A stretch of 64,000 nucleotides of DNA, from the NCBI GenBank assembly GCA_963747255.1, contig CAVVEG010000012.1, forward strand, positions 62,001 to 126,000. Reading direction: 5' to 3'. Source of the stretch: CAIYRG01 sp963747255 (GTDB lineage Bacteria; Pseudomonadota; Alphaproteobacteria; Micropepsales; Micropepsaceae). The position numbers were made by a program, and so were the translations under genes. Numbering within the stretch: the stretch's first letter is position 1; the number at the start of each line of letters is the position of its first letter. A model generated the notes under the pieces. That model ran no database searches and had not been told where the DNA came from. It was given only the letters and a program-made list of their open reading frames with translations. Below are positions 43,584 to 52,544 of the stretch, one piece after another.

Positions 43584-45479
43584 TCAGAAACCGAACATGT
43601 GGTCGAAACTGAACGCTCGCCGGCTCAGAAGACCATGATAACCGAAAAGCCTGCAGGTGGTGTCGCGCACCACAACATAGCAGTGATCGCCAGAATTCTT
43701 GCGTTCCTCCTCCGTGAACATTTCACGAAACGACCACAGCAGCGATCCGCCACAGGCGATACGAACATTGCGTCGTGCAATCTCCCTGCCGGCGGCGGAA
43801 GTCAGGATGAGTGCCGTCTCGGATTTTGGATGCCACGGGCGCGAAGCAGGGTAGATCAGGTGACAAATCGTATCCAGGCGCCCGGCGCCAACGCGAAGAA
43901 ACAGTCGCGTCGACAGGCCCGGCGGTGGTCCCTTGTAGGATTGCGGCTCACCCCGATAAGTTGTCAGTGTATTGAAGATATGCGCGCCAAAGCTGGTTTC
44001 CGCGACGTGCCCGGTTTGCCTGTGCCGATATCGGAACAAGGCATGCAACCACCCGTCTGCGTCGAAGCCCGATTCGAAGTCGTAGGACAGTTCAACATGG
44101 CCATACCCGCCCGCTATATGCCCGTCCAGAAATTCATCCGCCGCGTGCGCGACCAATTCGCGACGGCTGATGTTTCCAAAACCAAATTCGGCCACCTGCT
44201 CGCCGGTTGAATCGTACATTGTGAGTTTGACCGGCAGGCGCTCCTGACAAGTCGCCATCGGTGTCGGCAGGACCATACTTGCGTACAATTGCGGCGGAAG
44301 AATCGGGGCCGGAAGTATAAAACCTTTTCCCAGCACCCGAGCGAGCTTTGGCAGATTGGGATCATTCCGTAAATCGGACCGCTCGACATTCGGATGGGCG
44401 ATACGCTGGCGGCCAGAGCTGAATATCTCGTAACGTGGACGGACGAAATGTTTTCCGGCATGTATCTCGACCTGTCCCGGCCAGCGCGCATTCGGAAGCA
44501 GTTCGGAAACGCTGAGCCGATATGTCGCAAAAGGCGCAATTTCGCGCTTCAGCCATGCGACCTGGTCGCTCCCCATGAGACTCAGACCGATCTCGCCCGC
44601 AGAAATTCCCCGCGGATGAGAGTTCTGTATCCAAAGCACTACGTCTTCACCTTCACCCGGGGCAGGCAGGCCCGCGTATAACTCCGATGGCCAGGAATTT
44701 GCATCATGCGTGCACGACAGAACGTCGTCACGATCGCCGTAAGTATCCAGTGCATATTTCACCACGTCATGGCCGGCAGCGCCCAGCACATGCATGAACA
44801 ACTGTCCGGTAAAGGGGGGCAGATCGAAACGCTTCCGTACTTCGGAGCTGTCGATGCCAATCAATCCGTTTGCTGGCGGCATCTCCGCCGTCCAATCCGC
44901 AAGCACCCAACCGGTTTCGTCGAAGAGGATAAAGTGGATGCCATCCGCTTTGCCGCCATAGGCCGCCCAGTAATTCACCGTGGTCAAACTTGTGTGGTGA
45001 CCGGGCGTATCGCGGAAGAAAGCAAAATTGGTCGCGAAATTGAGATTCGAAAGATAACGCGCGCGGTCGGAAAGCATGCGGTCTGGCAGCCGCAGTGAGT
45101 CGAACGACAGGATCTCGGCGTCCGCTGTAAATTGCCGCAGGTGAAATTCCACGGAGTTGGCGTCAAACGCGGCAATCAGCACGGCCGAAGCATTGCACTC
45201 CGCAAGTTCCGAAACGGGGCGTGCTTCACGACCGCGAAACATACGCCCGATTTGTTCGGCGTCCTGCACAAAAAAACCGGCAATATTGGCGCGATCCAGC
45301 GCAAAAAATGCATCAAACCCCGCCAGGAGTTGCTGCGGATCGTAAATCGCCAGCAAATCGGCTGCCTCAATTCTTGTCAGCAGCTCGCGCGCGGGCTTCA
45401 CCGCCAAAGGATGGGTAATCGCTTTGTAAAAGGCATTGCCGCCGGTCGCGCTGCTGAAAGTTTCAATTCGCAGCGTCAT
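43584..45479 (-). CDS. Unknown protein, 631 aa
   Basis: I do not recognise this gene. It has no signal peptide or membrane span. Residues about 20-140 (DLLAIYDPQQLLAGFDAFFA, NIAGFFVQDAEQIGRMFRG, ECNASAVLIAAFDANSVEFH, EILSFDSLRLPDRML) alternate strands and helices like a Rossmann-type sensor domain. The rest is beta-rich with many conserved-looking aromatic and histidine pairs (TPGHHTSLTTVNYWAAYGGK, VVLWIQNSHPRGISAGEIGL, GYGHVELSYDFESGFDADGW). Its ATG overlaps the 2OG oxygenase stop and it is followed closely by the ELM1-like gene, so the three are likely co-translated and may act in one pathway. Confidence 0.75.
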   Translation of the reverse strand: MTLRIETFSSATGGNAFYKAITHPLAVKPARELLTRIEAADLLAIYDPQQLLAGFDAFFALDRANIAGFFVQDAEQIGRMFRGREARPVSELAECNASAVLIAAFDANSVEFHLRQFTADAEILSFDSLRLPDRMLSDRARYLSNLNFATNFAFFRDTPGHHTSLTTVNYWAAYGGKADGIHFILFDETGWVLADWTAEMPPANGLIGIDSSEVRKRFDLPPFTGQLFMHVLGAAGHDVVKYALDTYGDRDDVLSCTHDANSWPSELYAGLPAPGEGEDVVLWIQNSHPRGISAGEIGLSLMGSDQVAWLKREIAPFATYRLSVSELLPNARWPGQVEIHAGKHFVRPRYEIFSSGRQRIAHPNVERSDLRNDPNLPKLARVLGKGFILPAPILPPQLYASMVLPTPMATCQERLPVKLTMYDSTGEQVAEFGFGNISRRELVAHAADEFLDGHIAGGYGHVELSYDFESGFDADGWLHALFRYRHRQTGHVAETSFGAHIFNTLTTYRGEPQSYKGPPPGLSTRLFLRVGAGRLDTICHLIYPASRPWHPKSETALILTSAAGREIARRNVRIACGGSLLWSFREMFTEEERKNSGDHCYVVVRDTTCRLFGYHGLLSRRAFSFDHMFGF

Positions 45480-46150
45480 GCGCCATTTGACCCAAATCGC
45501 TTGAAGAACGCGCTGACGCGGTGCCGGAATTGCTCGCGTCGCACGACCGATTTGCTGGTCACCCAGTTGAGCTGAACCACTCTGCGTGGTCCGGAGAATG
45601 GTTCGTATCCATGCCAGGCATTGGGATCATTGCGGAACAGAAGCAATGCGCCCCGCTCCGGAGGAACTTCCGCAACCACGGCACCAAGGTCTTCACGCGA
45701 TTGCAACAACCGCAATCTTCCTTTTGGGCTTTCCCAATTGTCGTTCATGTAGATGAGCGCAGTCACCAGCTTGGTCCTGCTGTCAGCATGAATTTTACCA
45801 TCAATCGTTTCACTGCTCTGACCGCGAACCGTGATCATAATGGGGTGCGATTCCAGATCGACTTCGAGCTTCTCGCTGACGATTTGCGCCAATTCCGGTC
45901 TCTCCAGGTCCTCGGCCAGGGCCGAGAATCCGGGACCATAGGTGAGCGTTATGAGCGGGAAACTGCCGGGTTTGGCAATTGCCGGAAATCCGGAGCTGAC
46001 CGCGTCAAAAGCTTCAGCGCGGATAAAATGGGGCACAGTGAGAAACGGAAAAGGGTCCCGCCGCACTTCCGCCTGGCGCAACGCATCCAAATCCACCACC
46101 GGCCGGATCATCAACTCACCCGCATGCTGCATGGACGTGAAAAATTGCAT
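45476..46150 (-). CDS. 2-oxoglutarate/Fe(II)-dependent oxygenase
   Basis: A double-stranded beta-helix oxygenase. From the ATG at 46150, the iron ligands are His121 and Asp123 (GKIHADSRTK) and His180 (NAWHGYEPF), with Arg190 (GPRRVVQLNWV) as the 2-oxoglutarate anchor. The segments TALIYMNDNWESPKGRLRLL and VPPERGALLLFRND are typical of prolyl-4-hydroxylase-like and PhyH-like members. The frame is open to 46342 but overlaps the upstream gene; 46150 avoids this, and 46132 is also possible, as neither has a strong ribosome site. Substrate unknown. Confidence 0.85.
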   Translation of the reverse strand: MQFFTSMQHAGELMIRPVVDLDALRQAEVRRDPFPFLTVPHFIRAEAFDAVSSGFPAIAKPGSFPLITLTYGPGFSALAEDLERPELAQIVSEKLEVDLESHPIMITVRGQSSETIDGKIHADSRTKLVTALIYMNDNWESPKGRLRLLQSREDLGAVVAEVPPERGALLLFRNDPNAWHGYEPFSGPRRVVQLNWVTSKSVVRREQFRHRVSAFFKRFGSNGA

Positions 46151-46187
46151 TTCACCGGCATTTGACAACACAGCCGGTTTGTCAGTT

Positions 46188-46677
46188 TCATGGCGGACTG
46201 GCAAGTCCGGGCGATTTTGCGGCGGCAACCGCGGCTTCCGCACAGCCATGATCGTCGGAGCCCGGCCCGGCAATTCGCACACGGCCAATATTGACCCCGG
46301 AAACGATGACCGGGACATCTCCCGGGCCGGGATCAAAGGCATTGGGATCGATCGCGGACCCCAATGGCGAGACCAAATTACTTCCGGACGGCGGTGATCC
46401 TGGCGCAGCGCCGATCATTGGCGCACCATCCATGCGTTCGAAATGAATCACGTCCCCATCGCGGTCATAAACCCGGATATTGACGGCGCTTCTATGCGCC
46501 CGAGCATAGGCGACGCATGCGGCTGCCATGCGCTCGGCGGTGGCGGCCGTCAATTCGGCGCCGGCTGCCCCAATCACGTCGGGCGTTCGCGCGAAAAGCA
46601 ATACGGCGACAAGGATTGACCCGAGGTAAAAGCCGCCCCTGCTCCCGTTTCCATTCCGGTTGCTGGAATTTGCTCAT
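46188..46677 (-). CDS. GlcG/HbpS-family protein with N-terminal membrane anchor (one indel)
   Basis: The main part (RMAAACVAYARAHRSAVNI, VYDRDGDVIHFERMDGAP, DVPVIVSGVNIGRVRIAGPG, DDHGCAEAAVAAA) matches the GlcG/HbpS (DUF336) family, some members of which bind haem or cobalamin. The main frame has no good start. An ATG at 46677 reads MSKFQQPEWKREQ, and after removal of one base from the GGGGCGG at about 46635 continues into GFYLGSILVAVLLFARTP, a signal-anchor. So the protein is probably about 163 residues with a membrane segment. It is divergent from the hydroxyacid dehydrogenase gene. Confidence 0.7.
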
Positions 46678-46724
46678 CAATATCATTAAACCGGCCCGTC
46701 GAATATGCTGGGCAGGAGAACAAA

Positions 46725-47717
46725 ATGGCGGCGATCCACGTGGGCGTGATCGACGACTGGCAATGCGCCGCGCGGAACGTGGCGGACTGGTCCCGGCTCG
46801 AAAATCGGGCGCAAGTCGAATTCATTCACCGGCATTATGCCGCAGCGGACGAAGAAGAGGCGGCACGCGACCTCAGGGACTTCGACATTCTTCTGCTGAC
46901 GCGGGAGCGATCCCGGTTTTCGGCCTCCCTCATTCAGCGGCTGCCAAAGCTGAAAATGATGTCGCTGACCGGTTCGCGCGCGCCAAATGTGGACCAGGAA
47001 GCGTGCACGAACCGGGGAATCGTCTGTACGTTCACAACTGGCGGACATTCGCCTGCGCCCGCCGCGGAAATGAGCCTTGCTCTGCTATTGGCCGCGGCGC
47101 GCAGAATTCCGGCGGGTGATGCGGCGATCAGGTCCGGCAAATTTCAGGAGGGCATTCCACCGGGAATCAATCTGGAAGGGAGAACGCTTGGAATTATCGG
47201 CCTGGGGCGGATCGGAACCTATATGGCGCGATACGGTCGGGCCATCGGAATGCGCGTCATCGCGTGGAGCCCCAATCTGACAGGGGAGAAAGCCGATGCG
47301 GCTGGCGCCGAACGCGTGGAAAAAGGCAGGCTTTTCGAAGAATCCGATGCCATCACAATTCATCTGGTGCTGGGCCCCCGCTCCCGGGGGGCTGTTGGCC
47401 GCGCGGATATTGCGCGCATGAAAAAAGGCGCGATTCTCGTCAATACATCGCGTGGACCGATCGTGGACGAACAAGCGCTTCTCGCTGCCGTTCGCGAGGG
47501 CAGGATTTTCGCCGCCCTGGATGTGTATGACACGGAACCGCTCCCGCCCGACAATCCGTTCCGCGACCTGCCCAACACCGTGCTGACACCCCATGTCGGA
47601 TTTACGACGGTCGAAGGGCTCGGTGATTTCTACACCCGGGCGATCGATAACATCCTCGCCTTTATGGACGGGCAGCCCAGGAACGTCGTCAACCCCGAGG
47701 CACTGGGCCGCACATGA
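46725..47717 (+). CDS. D-2-hydroxyacid dehydrogenase family protein
   Basis: NAD-dependent dehydrogenase of the formate/glycerate type, 330 residues. The Rossmann motif GIIGLGRIGTYMARYGRA, arginine-binding ILVNTSRGPIVDE (catalytic Arg), the Glu in DVYDTEPLPPDNP and the His in TVLTPHVGFTTVE complete the catalytic set. An AGGAG site lies six bases upstream of the ATG. It may reduce or oxidise a 2-hydroxy or 2-oxo acid brought in by the tripartite transporter downstream. Its stop overlaps the FAD monooxygenase ATG. Confidence 0.92.
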   Translation: MAAIHVGVIDDWQCAARNVADWSRLENRAQVEFIHRHYAAADEEEAARDLRDFDILLLTRERSRFSASLIQRLPKLKMMSLTGSRAPNVDQEACTNRGIVCTFTTGGHSPAPAAEMSLALLLAAARRIPAGDAAIRSGKFQEGIPPGINLEGRTLGIIGLGRIGTYMARYGRAIGMRVIAWSPNLTGEKADAAGAERVEKGRLFEESDAITIHLVLGPRSRGAVGRADIARMKKGAILVNTSRGPIVDEQALLAAVREGRIFAALDVYDTEPLPPDNPFRDLPNTVLTPHVGFTTVEGLGDFYTRAIDNILAFMDGQPRNVVNPEALGRT

Positions 47718-48961
47718 ATTCGGCGCGCGGTGGCAGAATAGTTATCATAGGCGGCGGAATCGCAGGCCTCGCGCTCGCGATCGGATTGCATCAACGGGGC
47801 ATATCTGCCCGCGTCTTTGAAGCAGCCCCCGAAGTGAAAGAACTCGGTGTCGGAATAACCATCCTGCCGCACGCAATGCGGGAGCTTTCGGCGCTCGGGT
47901 TGCGCGAACCATTGTGCGCCGCCGGAATCGAGAATTACGATAGTGCGTTTTTCAACCGCTTCGGCCAATTGATCTACCGAGAGCCGCGCGGCCTTCGTGC
48001 GGGCTACTCATTTCCTGAAATTGGAATCCACCGCGGCCGGCTGCACAGGATTCTGTATTCGGCCGCGCTCGAACGGCTTGGTCCAAATGCAATCTTCACC
48101 AATCGCCGCTGCGTGGGAATCGAACAGGCCGGCGACGGTGTCTCAATTGCGCTTCAGGAGACGACGTCCGGCACAACACTTCCGCCGTTGCATGCGGATG
48201 TTGTGCTGGCGTGCGACGGGGTTAATTCGGTGGTGCGGCGGCAATTCTATCCGAACGAGGAGCTTGCTTTCGAGGGCATCAATACCTGGCGCGGTGTTGC
48301 CCGCGGCCGGCCGATCCTTGGCGGCCACACTTACATGCGGATAGGCTCAATCCGGACCGGAAAGATCGTCATTTATCCGATCATCGACAACGTGGATGAT
48401 GCGGGAAATCAGCTGATCAACTGGACCACCGAAGCTCCCATGGCCGGGCGAGCGAAGAACGACTGGAACAAGCCGGGCAGACTGGAAGATTTTATGCCCA
48501 TTTACGCGGGTTGGCGTTTCGATTGGCTGGACGTGCCGGCGCTGCTGCGCAATTCCGAAGTTCTGCTCGAATATCCGATGGTGGACCGTGATCCGGTGAA
48601 ACGCTGGACGTTTGGCCGCATCACGCTTGTGGGCGATGCGGCGCATCCAATGTATCAACGCGGTTCGAATGGCTGCGCGCAAGCTCTGATTGATGCGCGC
48701 GTTCTCGCCGATCTGCTGCAAAGCTCCGAAAACACAGAAGCGGCGTTGCGTGCTTACGAAGATGCGCGGCTTGGGCCAACAACCAGGGTCGTTCTGACCA
48801 ACCGAACCCTGCCCCCCGACGTCATCAATATCAAAGTCGAGGAACTGACCGGCGACGCCCCGTTTGACGATCTTAATCGCTACATCACCCAGGGTGAGTT
48901 GAGGGCTTTGTCCGACAATTACAAGCGCGTCGCTGGTTTTGGCCGGCAGGACGTGATGTGA
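47714..48961 (+). CDS. FAD-dependent aromatic-type monooxygenase
   Basis: A 415-residue group A flavin monooxygenase, salicylate-hydroxylase-like. N-terminal dinucleotide motif IVIIGGGIAGLALAIGLHQR, the DG motif VVLACDGVNSVVRRQF, and the FAD-ribityl GD motif LVGDAAHPMYQRGSNG are in order. Such enzymes hydroxylate an aromatic ring using NAD(P)H and oxygen. ATGA overlap with the dehydrogenase upstream and GTGA overlap with the TctC gene downstream show coupling into one operon. Substrate unknown. Confidence 0.92.
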   Translation: MNSARGGRIVIIGGGIAGLALAIGLHQRGISARVFEAAPEVKELGVGITILPHAMRELSALGLREPLCAAGIENYDSAFFNRFGQLIYREPRGLRAGYSFPEIGIHRGRLHRILYSAALERLGPNAIFTNRRCVGIEQAGDGVSIALQETTSGTTLPPLHADVVLACDGVNSVVRRQFYPNEELAFEGINTWRGVARGRPILGGHTYMRIGSIRTGKIVIYPIIDNVDDAGNQLINWTTEAPMAGRAKNDWNKPGRLEDFMPIYAGWRFDWLDVPALLRNSEVLLEYPMVDRDPVKRWTFGRITLVGDAAHPMYQRGSNGCAQALIDARVLADLLQSSENTEAALRAYEDARLGPTTRVVLTNRTLPPDVINIKVEELTGDAPFDDLNRYITQGELRALSDNYKRVAGFGRQDVM

Positions 48962-49950
48962 GACAGGGTCTCGCTGCGGCGGAATTCCATCGGCGCGCGC
49001 TGATTACAGCGGCTATCGGCACTCTGTTGCCGCAGGGCTTGTGTGCTGCCCCGGAAAGATTTCCCGCAAGAGACATTCGGTTCATTATTCCCTACGCCAC
49101 GGGTGGCGGGTTCGATGCTTATGTCCGGTTTGTTTCCCCGGTCATTGAGGAGAACCTTCCTGCACGCATCAGCATTGTGCCCGTGAATGTCACTGCAGGT
49201 AGTGGATCGCGCGCAATCAGCCAGCTCTATCGCGCAAAGCCTGACGGCTATGAGATCGGAATTTTCGATGTGCCGGGAATGTTCATCCAGCAGGCGATTC
49301 AGGGCAACAATGCTTACGACCTGTCCAAATTTTCCTGGATCGGCTGCATGGGTGAAGGTGAACGCTATCTGTTGGCGGCCGGCGCGAATTCGCCGCTGAA
49401 AAGCTTGGCAGACGTGCGAGCATTATCCGCGAAGCGTCCGGTTAAATTTGCGGTGACGGGAATTGAGGGTACGGCAACCGCGGCCGCCATCATCGGTACG
49501 GAAGTGCTCGGGATCCGGCGACAGCTGATCACCGGATATCGTGGATCCAGCGACTATATTGTAGCGGCAATCCGTGGCGATGCCGACGCCGTGATTTCCG
49601 CGACTTCGACCATGATGAAGTTCGCGCGTGCCGGACAGATCAGGATTCTCGCCTCGTTCGCGCTGCATGCAGCGATTCCTGGCATCCCGGATGCAACTTC
49701 CCTGGGAAAACCCGAACTCGACCAGCTTACCGTGGAACGTCCCGTGGGGGCGCCGCCGGCTACGCCAATCGGGATCTGCAACCTGCTTTCGCTGGCGTTG
49801 GCCAAAGCGCTTGCGGATCGCAAAGTCGTTACCTGGGCTGCGCAGAACGATGTCATAATGACGTCCAGAACACCGCAGGAGACGGCGGCTCTGGTCGCAC
49901 GCCAAAGGGCTTTCTTCGAGAAATGGAAAGACTACCTGGTGCGCGTCTGA
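48958..49950 (+). CDS. TctC-type periplasmic solute-binding protein (copy 1)
   Basis: A 330-residue binding protein of the Bug/TctC family that delivers carboxylates to the TctAB permease. The GTG start overlaps the previous stop. A twin-arginine-like signal (FHRRALITAAIGTLLPQG, cleavage near LCAAP) is followed by IRFIIPYATGGGFDAYVRFV, ISIVPVNVTAGSGSRAISQL and SWIGCMGEGERYLLAAGANS. Closely related to the next gene by eye. Without structure the ligand is not predictable. Confidence 0.92.
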   Translation: MRQGLAAAEFHRRALITAAIGTLLPQGLCAAPERFPARDIRFIIPYATGGGFDAYVRFVSPVIEENLPARISIVPVNVTAGSGSRAISQLYRAKPDGYEIGIFDVPGMFIQQAIQGNNAYDLSKFSWIGCMGEGERYLLAAGANSPLKSLADVRALSAKRPVKFAVTGIEGTATAAAIIGTEVLGIRRQLITGYRGSSDYIVAAIRGDADAVISATSTMMKFARAGQIRILASFALHAAIPGIPDATSLGKPELDQLTVERPVGAPPATPIGICNLLSLALAKALADRKVVTWAAQNDVIMTSRTPQETAALVARQRAFFEKWKDYLVRV

Positions 49951-49972
49951 CTTTGTCCGCAGGGAGTGAAAC

Positions 49973-50956
49973 ATGACCGGAATGACTCGACGCGGGCTTA
50001 TCGTCTCGGCCGGCCTGGCGGCATCGTCGTTGCTTGTAACGCGCGGCGCATCGGGAGCCGCAGAGTTTCCCGCCAAACCCATCAACTTCATCATTCCGTA
50101 TGCTCCCGGTGGCGGATTCGATGTCTATGTGCGGCTGGTTGGACCGGTGATGGAAAGATACCTGCCGAACAAGGTCAGCATCGTCCCGGTAAACATAGCG
50201 GCAGGTGGCGGCAGCCGCGGTGTTGCGCAGCTATATCGCTCGCGGCCCGACGGGTACACGATCGGAATTCTGAACGTTCCGGGCATGTTTATCCTGCAAC
50301 AGCAGCAGGGTTCGGCTGCTTATGATCTCGCCCGATTTTCGTGGATCGGGACCATGGGCGAAGGAGAACGCTACGCGATCAGCGTGGGCGCGAAATCGCC
50401 ACTGAAAACCTATGCGGATCTGAAAGCGCTCTCGGCAAAGCGACCGATAAAGCTGTCCGTCACCGGGCCGGAGGGAACGGCCTACGCCGCAACGATGATC
50501 GGCACGCAATTGCTGGGAATCCGGCCGCAACTGATCAGCGGATACAAGGGCTCTGTCGACTACGTCGTTGCGGCCATTCGCGGCGACTCCGACGCAGTGA
50601 TTGCGGCCATTCCGACCACCCTGCGATTCATGCGGGGCGGTCAGGTTCGCGTTCTTGCAAGCTTTGAAACCCATTCCAGCATTCCAGGCATTCCGGATGC
50701 GACAACGCTCAGGCAGCCGGAACTTGACCAGATCAGCGTAGAGCGGCTCATTGGCGCGCCGCCGGGACTGCCGCCTGCGATTCAGAACCTGCTGGCTTCA
50801 GTGCTGGCGAAATCGCTGAGGGACCCCGCGGTGGTCAAATGGGCCAAAGAGAACGACCTGATCATGGTGCCGCGCGCGCCGGAAGCGACAGCACAGCTGG
50901 TTGCGCAGCAACGCGCATTCTTTGACAAGTGGCGGAAATTTCTGGTCACCGGTTGA
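49973..50956 (+). CDS. TctC-type periplasmic solute-binding protein (copy 2)
   Basis: A 327-residue paralogue of the preceding gene, with a Tat-like signal (MTRRGLIVSAGLAASSLL, cleavage near SGAAE) and the matching blocks INFIIPYAPGGGFDVYVRLV and SWIGTMGEGERYAISVGAKS. The two copies share many identical stretches (for example the LSAKRP and ELDQ blocks), so this is a tandem duplication, possibly to widen ligand range. Start ATG at 49973; the gene is preceded by an AGGGAG site. Confidence 0.92.
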   Translation: MTGMTRRGLIVSAGLAASSLLVTRGASGAAEFPAKPINFIIPYAPGGGFDVYVRLVGPVMERYLPNKVSIVPVNIAAGGGSRGVAQLYRSRPDGYTIGILNVPGMFILQQQQGSAAYDLARFSWIGTMGEGERYAISVGAKSPLKTYADLKALSAKRPIKLSVTGPEGTAYAATMIGTQLLGIRPQLISGYKGSVDYVVAAIRGDSDAVIAAIPTTLRFMRGGQVRVLASFETHSSIPGIPDATTLRQPELDQISVERLIGAPPGLPPAIQNLLASVLAKSLRDPAVVKWAKENDLIMVPRAPEATAQLVAQQRAFFDKWRKFLVTG

Positions 50957-51014
50957 CCGCATTTTTTCACGCCTTTATCGCTAGCCCGGTTACGCAAGCA
51001 CCGGCGCTCCGGGG

Positions 51015-52544
51015 ATGACCATGCTGCAAATGTGGCTGAACGGCGTGGAAGGGCTGCTCCAGTTCCGGGAGATGGCCTTTCTCGGTCTCGGGATGTTCAT
51101 CGGCCTTTTCTTTGGGGCCATTCCTGGCCTTGGCGGCGCCGCGGCGCTGGCGCTGCTCATGCCGTTAACCTACGGGCTCGAACCATTCACAGCCCTGGCC
51201 CTTTCCGGTGGTGTCATGGGCGGCGTACCGATGGGCGGCTCGATCACGGCGATTTTGTTGAATACGCCAGGTTCGGCGCCCAATGCAGCGACCGCGATCG
51301 ATGGCTACCCGCTCGCCCAGCAGGGGAAAGCGGGACTCGCGATCGGCGCCGCGGCAAGCGCAAATGCCGTGGGCGGCATAATCGGAACCATCTCGGTGCT
51401 TGCCATTCTTCCGATCGCAAAGGACATTGTTCTGCTCTTTGGCCCTCCGGAATTTTTTCTGCTGGCGCTTCTTGGACTGGTCATCGTATCGACGACCTCG
51501 CGCGGCAAATTGCTCCGCGGCCTGATTACAGGCGCGTTCGGGCTTATGGTTGCCTTCATCGGCTACAATGATGTGAGCGGCGGTGAGCGTTTCACCTACG
51601 GGATCGAATATCTCTGGGATGGCGTGCATCTGGTTCCGGCTCTGATTGGGCTTTTCGCCGTAGCCGAGATGATCAACCTCTATGTCAAGGGTGGATCCGT
51701 CGCAAACAACGCCGCATCGGTGAAAATCACCAAAATAAGCAGCGGATTGATGGAGACCTTCCGTCATTGGCCGACCGTGCTCAGAGGATCGCTGATCGGG
51801 ACAGTGGTCGGTGCAGTGCCGGGTGTGGGCGGAGTGGTTGCTTCGTTTCTTTCCTACAGCATGACGGTTCAGGCAGCCAAAGAGAAAGACCGCGACAGTT
51901 TTGGAAAGGGCAACATCAAGGGCGTGATTGCCCCCGAAGCTGCGATCAACGCCAAGGACTGCAGCGCGCTGATTCCGACGCTCGCTTTCGGGATTCCGGG
52001 TGGTGTGGAAATGGCTGTGTTCATGGGCATCCTGATCGTGCACGGAATGCAGCCGGGGCCGCTGATGCTGGTCGACCATCAGGTCGAGATCTACGGCCTG
52101 ATCTGGGCGCTGACCGCCTCCTGTGTGCTTGCGTCGTTTGTCGGTCTGATGCTGGTACGTCCACTGTCACACGTGACGTTGTTGGACGCGCAAATTCTGG
52201 TGCCGATCGTACTGTGCATCGCTTTCGCGGGTTCTTATGCGATCGACATGACGATCGAGAATGTGGTGCTGACCGCGATATTCGGAATCATCGGCTATCT
52301 GATGATCCGATTCGATTATCCACGGCTGACGATCGTCATTGCTTTGGTGCTCGGTGCATCGGCAGAGCGAAACTTCCATCAAACAATGCTGATGAGCGAC
52401 GGCAAATGGAGCATCTATCTCAATCGGCCCATCTGCCTTTTGCTTTTGCTGTGTGCGATTGCGCTTTTGGTTATACCGGTGGTACGCGGAATCCTGCACC
52501 AGGTCACGACGCGGAAAATGCTCGTGAACAGGGAGCCTGCGTGA
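51015..52544 (+). CDS. tctA: Tripartite tricarboxylate transporter large permease TctA
   Basis: A 509-residue permease with about 11-12 spans. Family marks are LGLGMFIGLFFGAIPGLGGA, GGVMGGVPMGGSITAILLNT-type loop with NTPGSAPNAATAIDGYPLAQ, GAVPGVGGVVASFLSYSMTV, and FGIPGGVEMAVFMGILIVHG. It forms the channel of the secondary, cation-driven transporter with TctB and TctC. The end overlaps the tctB GTG by four bases. Confidence 0.94.
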   Translation: MTMLQMWLNGVEGLLQFREMAFLGLGMFIGLFFGAIPGLGGAAALALLMPLTYGLEPFTALALSGGVMGGVPMGGSITAILLNTPGSAPNAATAIDGYPLAQQGKAGLAIGAAASANAVGGIIGTISVLAILPIAKDIVLLFGPPEFFLLALLGLVIVSTTSRGKLLRGLITGAFGLMVAFIGYNDVSGGERFTYGIEYLWDGVHLVPALIGLFAVAEMINLYVKGGSVANNAASVKITKISSGLMETFRHWPTVLRGSLIGTVVGAVPGVGGVVASFLSYSMTVQAAKEKDRDSFGKGNIKGVIAPEAAINAKDCSALIPTLAFGIPGGVEMAVFMGILIVHGMQPGPLMLVDHQVEIYGLIWALTASCVLASFVGLMLVRPLSHVTLLDAQILVPIVLCIAFAGSYAIDMTIENVVLTAIFGIIGYLMIRFDYPRLTIVIALVLGASAERNFHQTMLMSDGKWSIYLNRPICLLLLLCAIALLVIPVVRGILHQVTTRKMLVNREPA

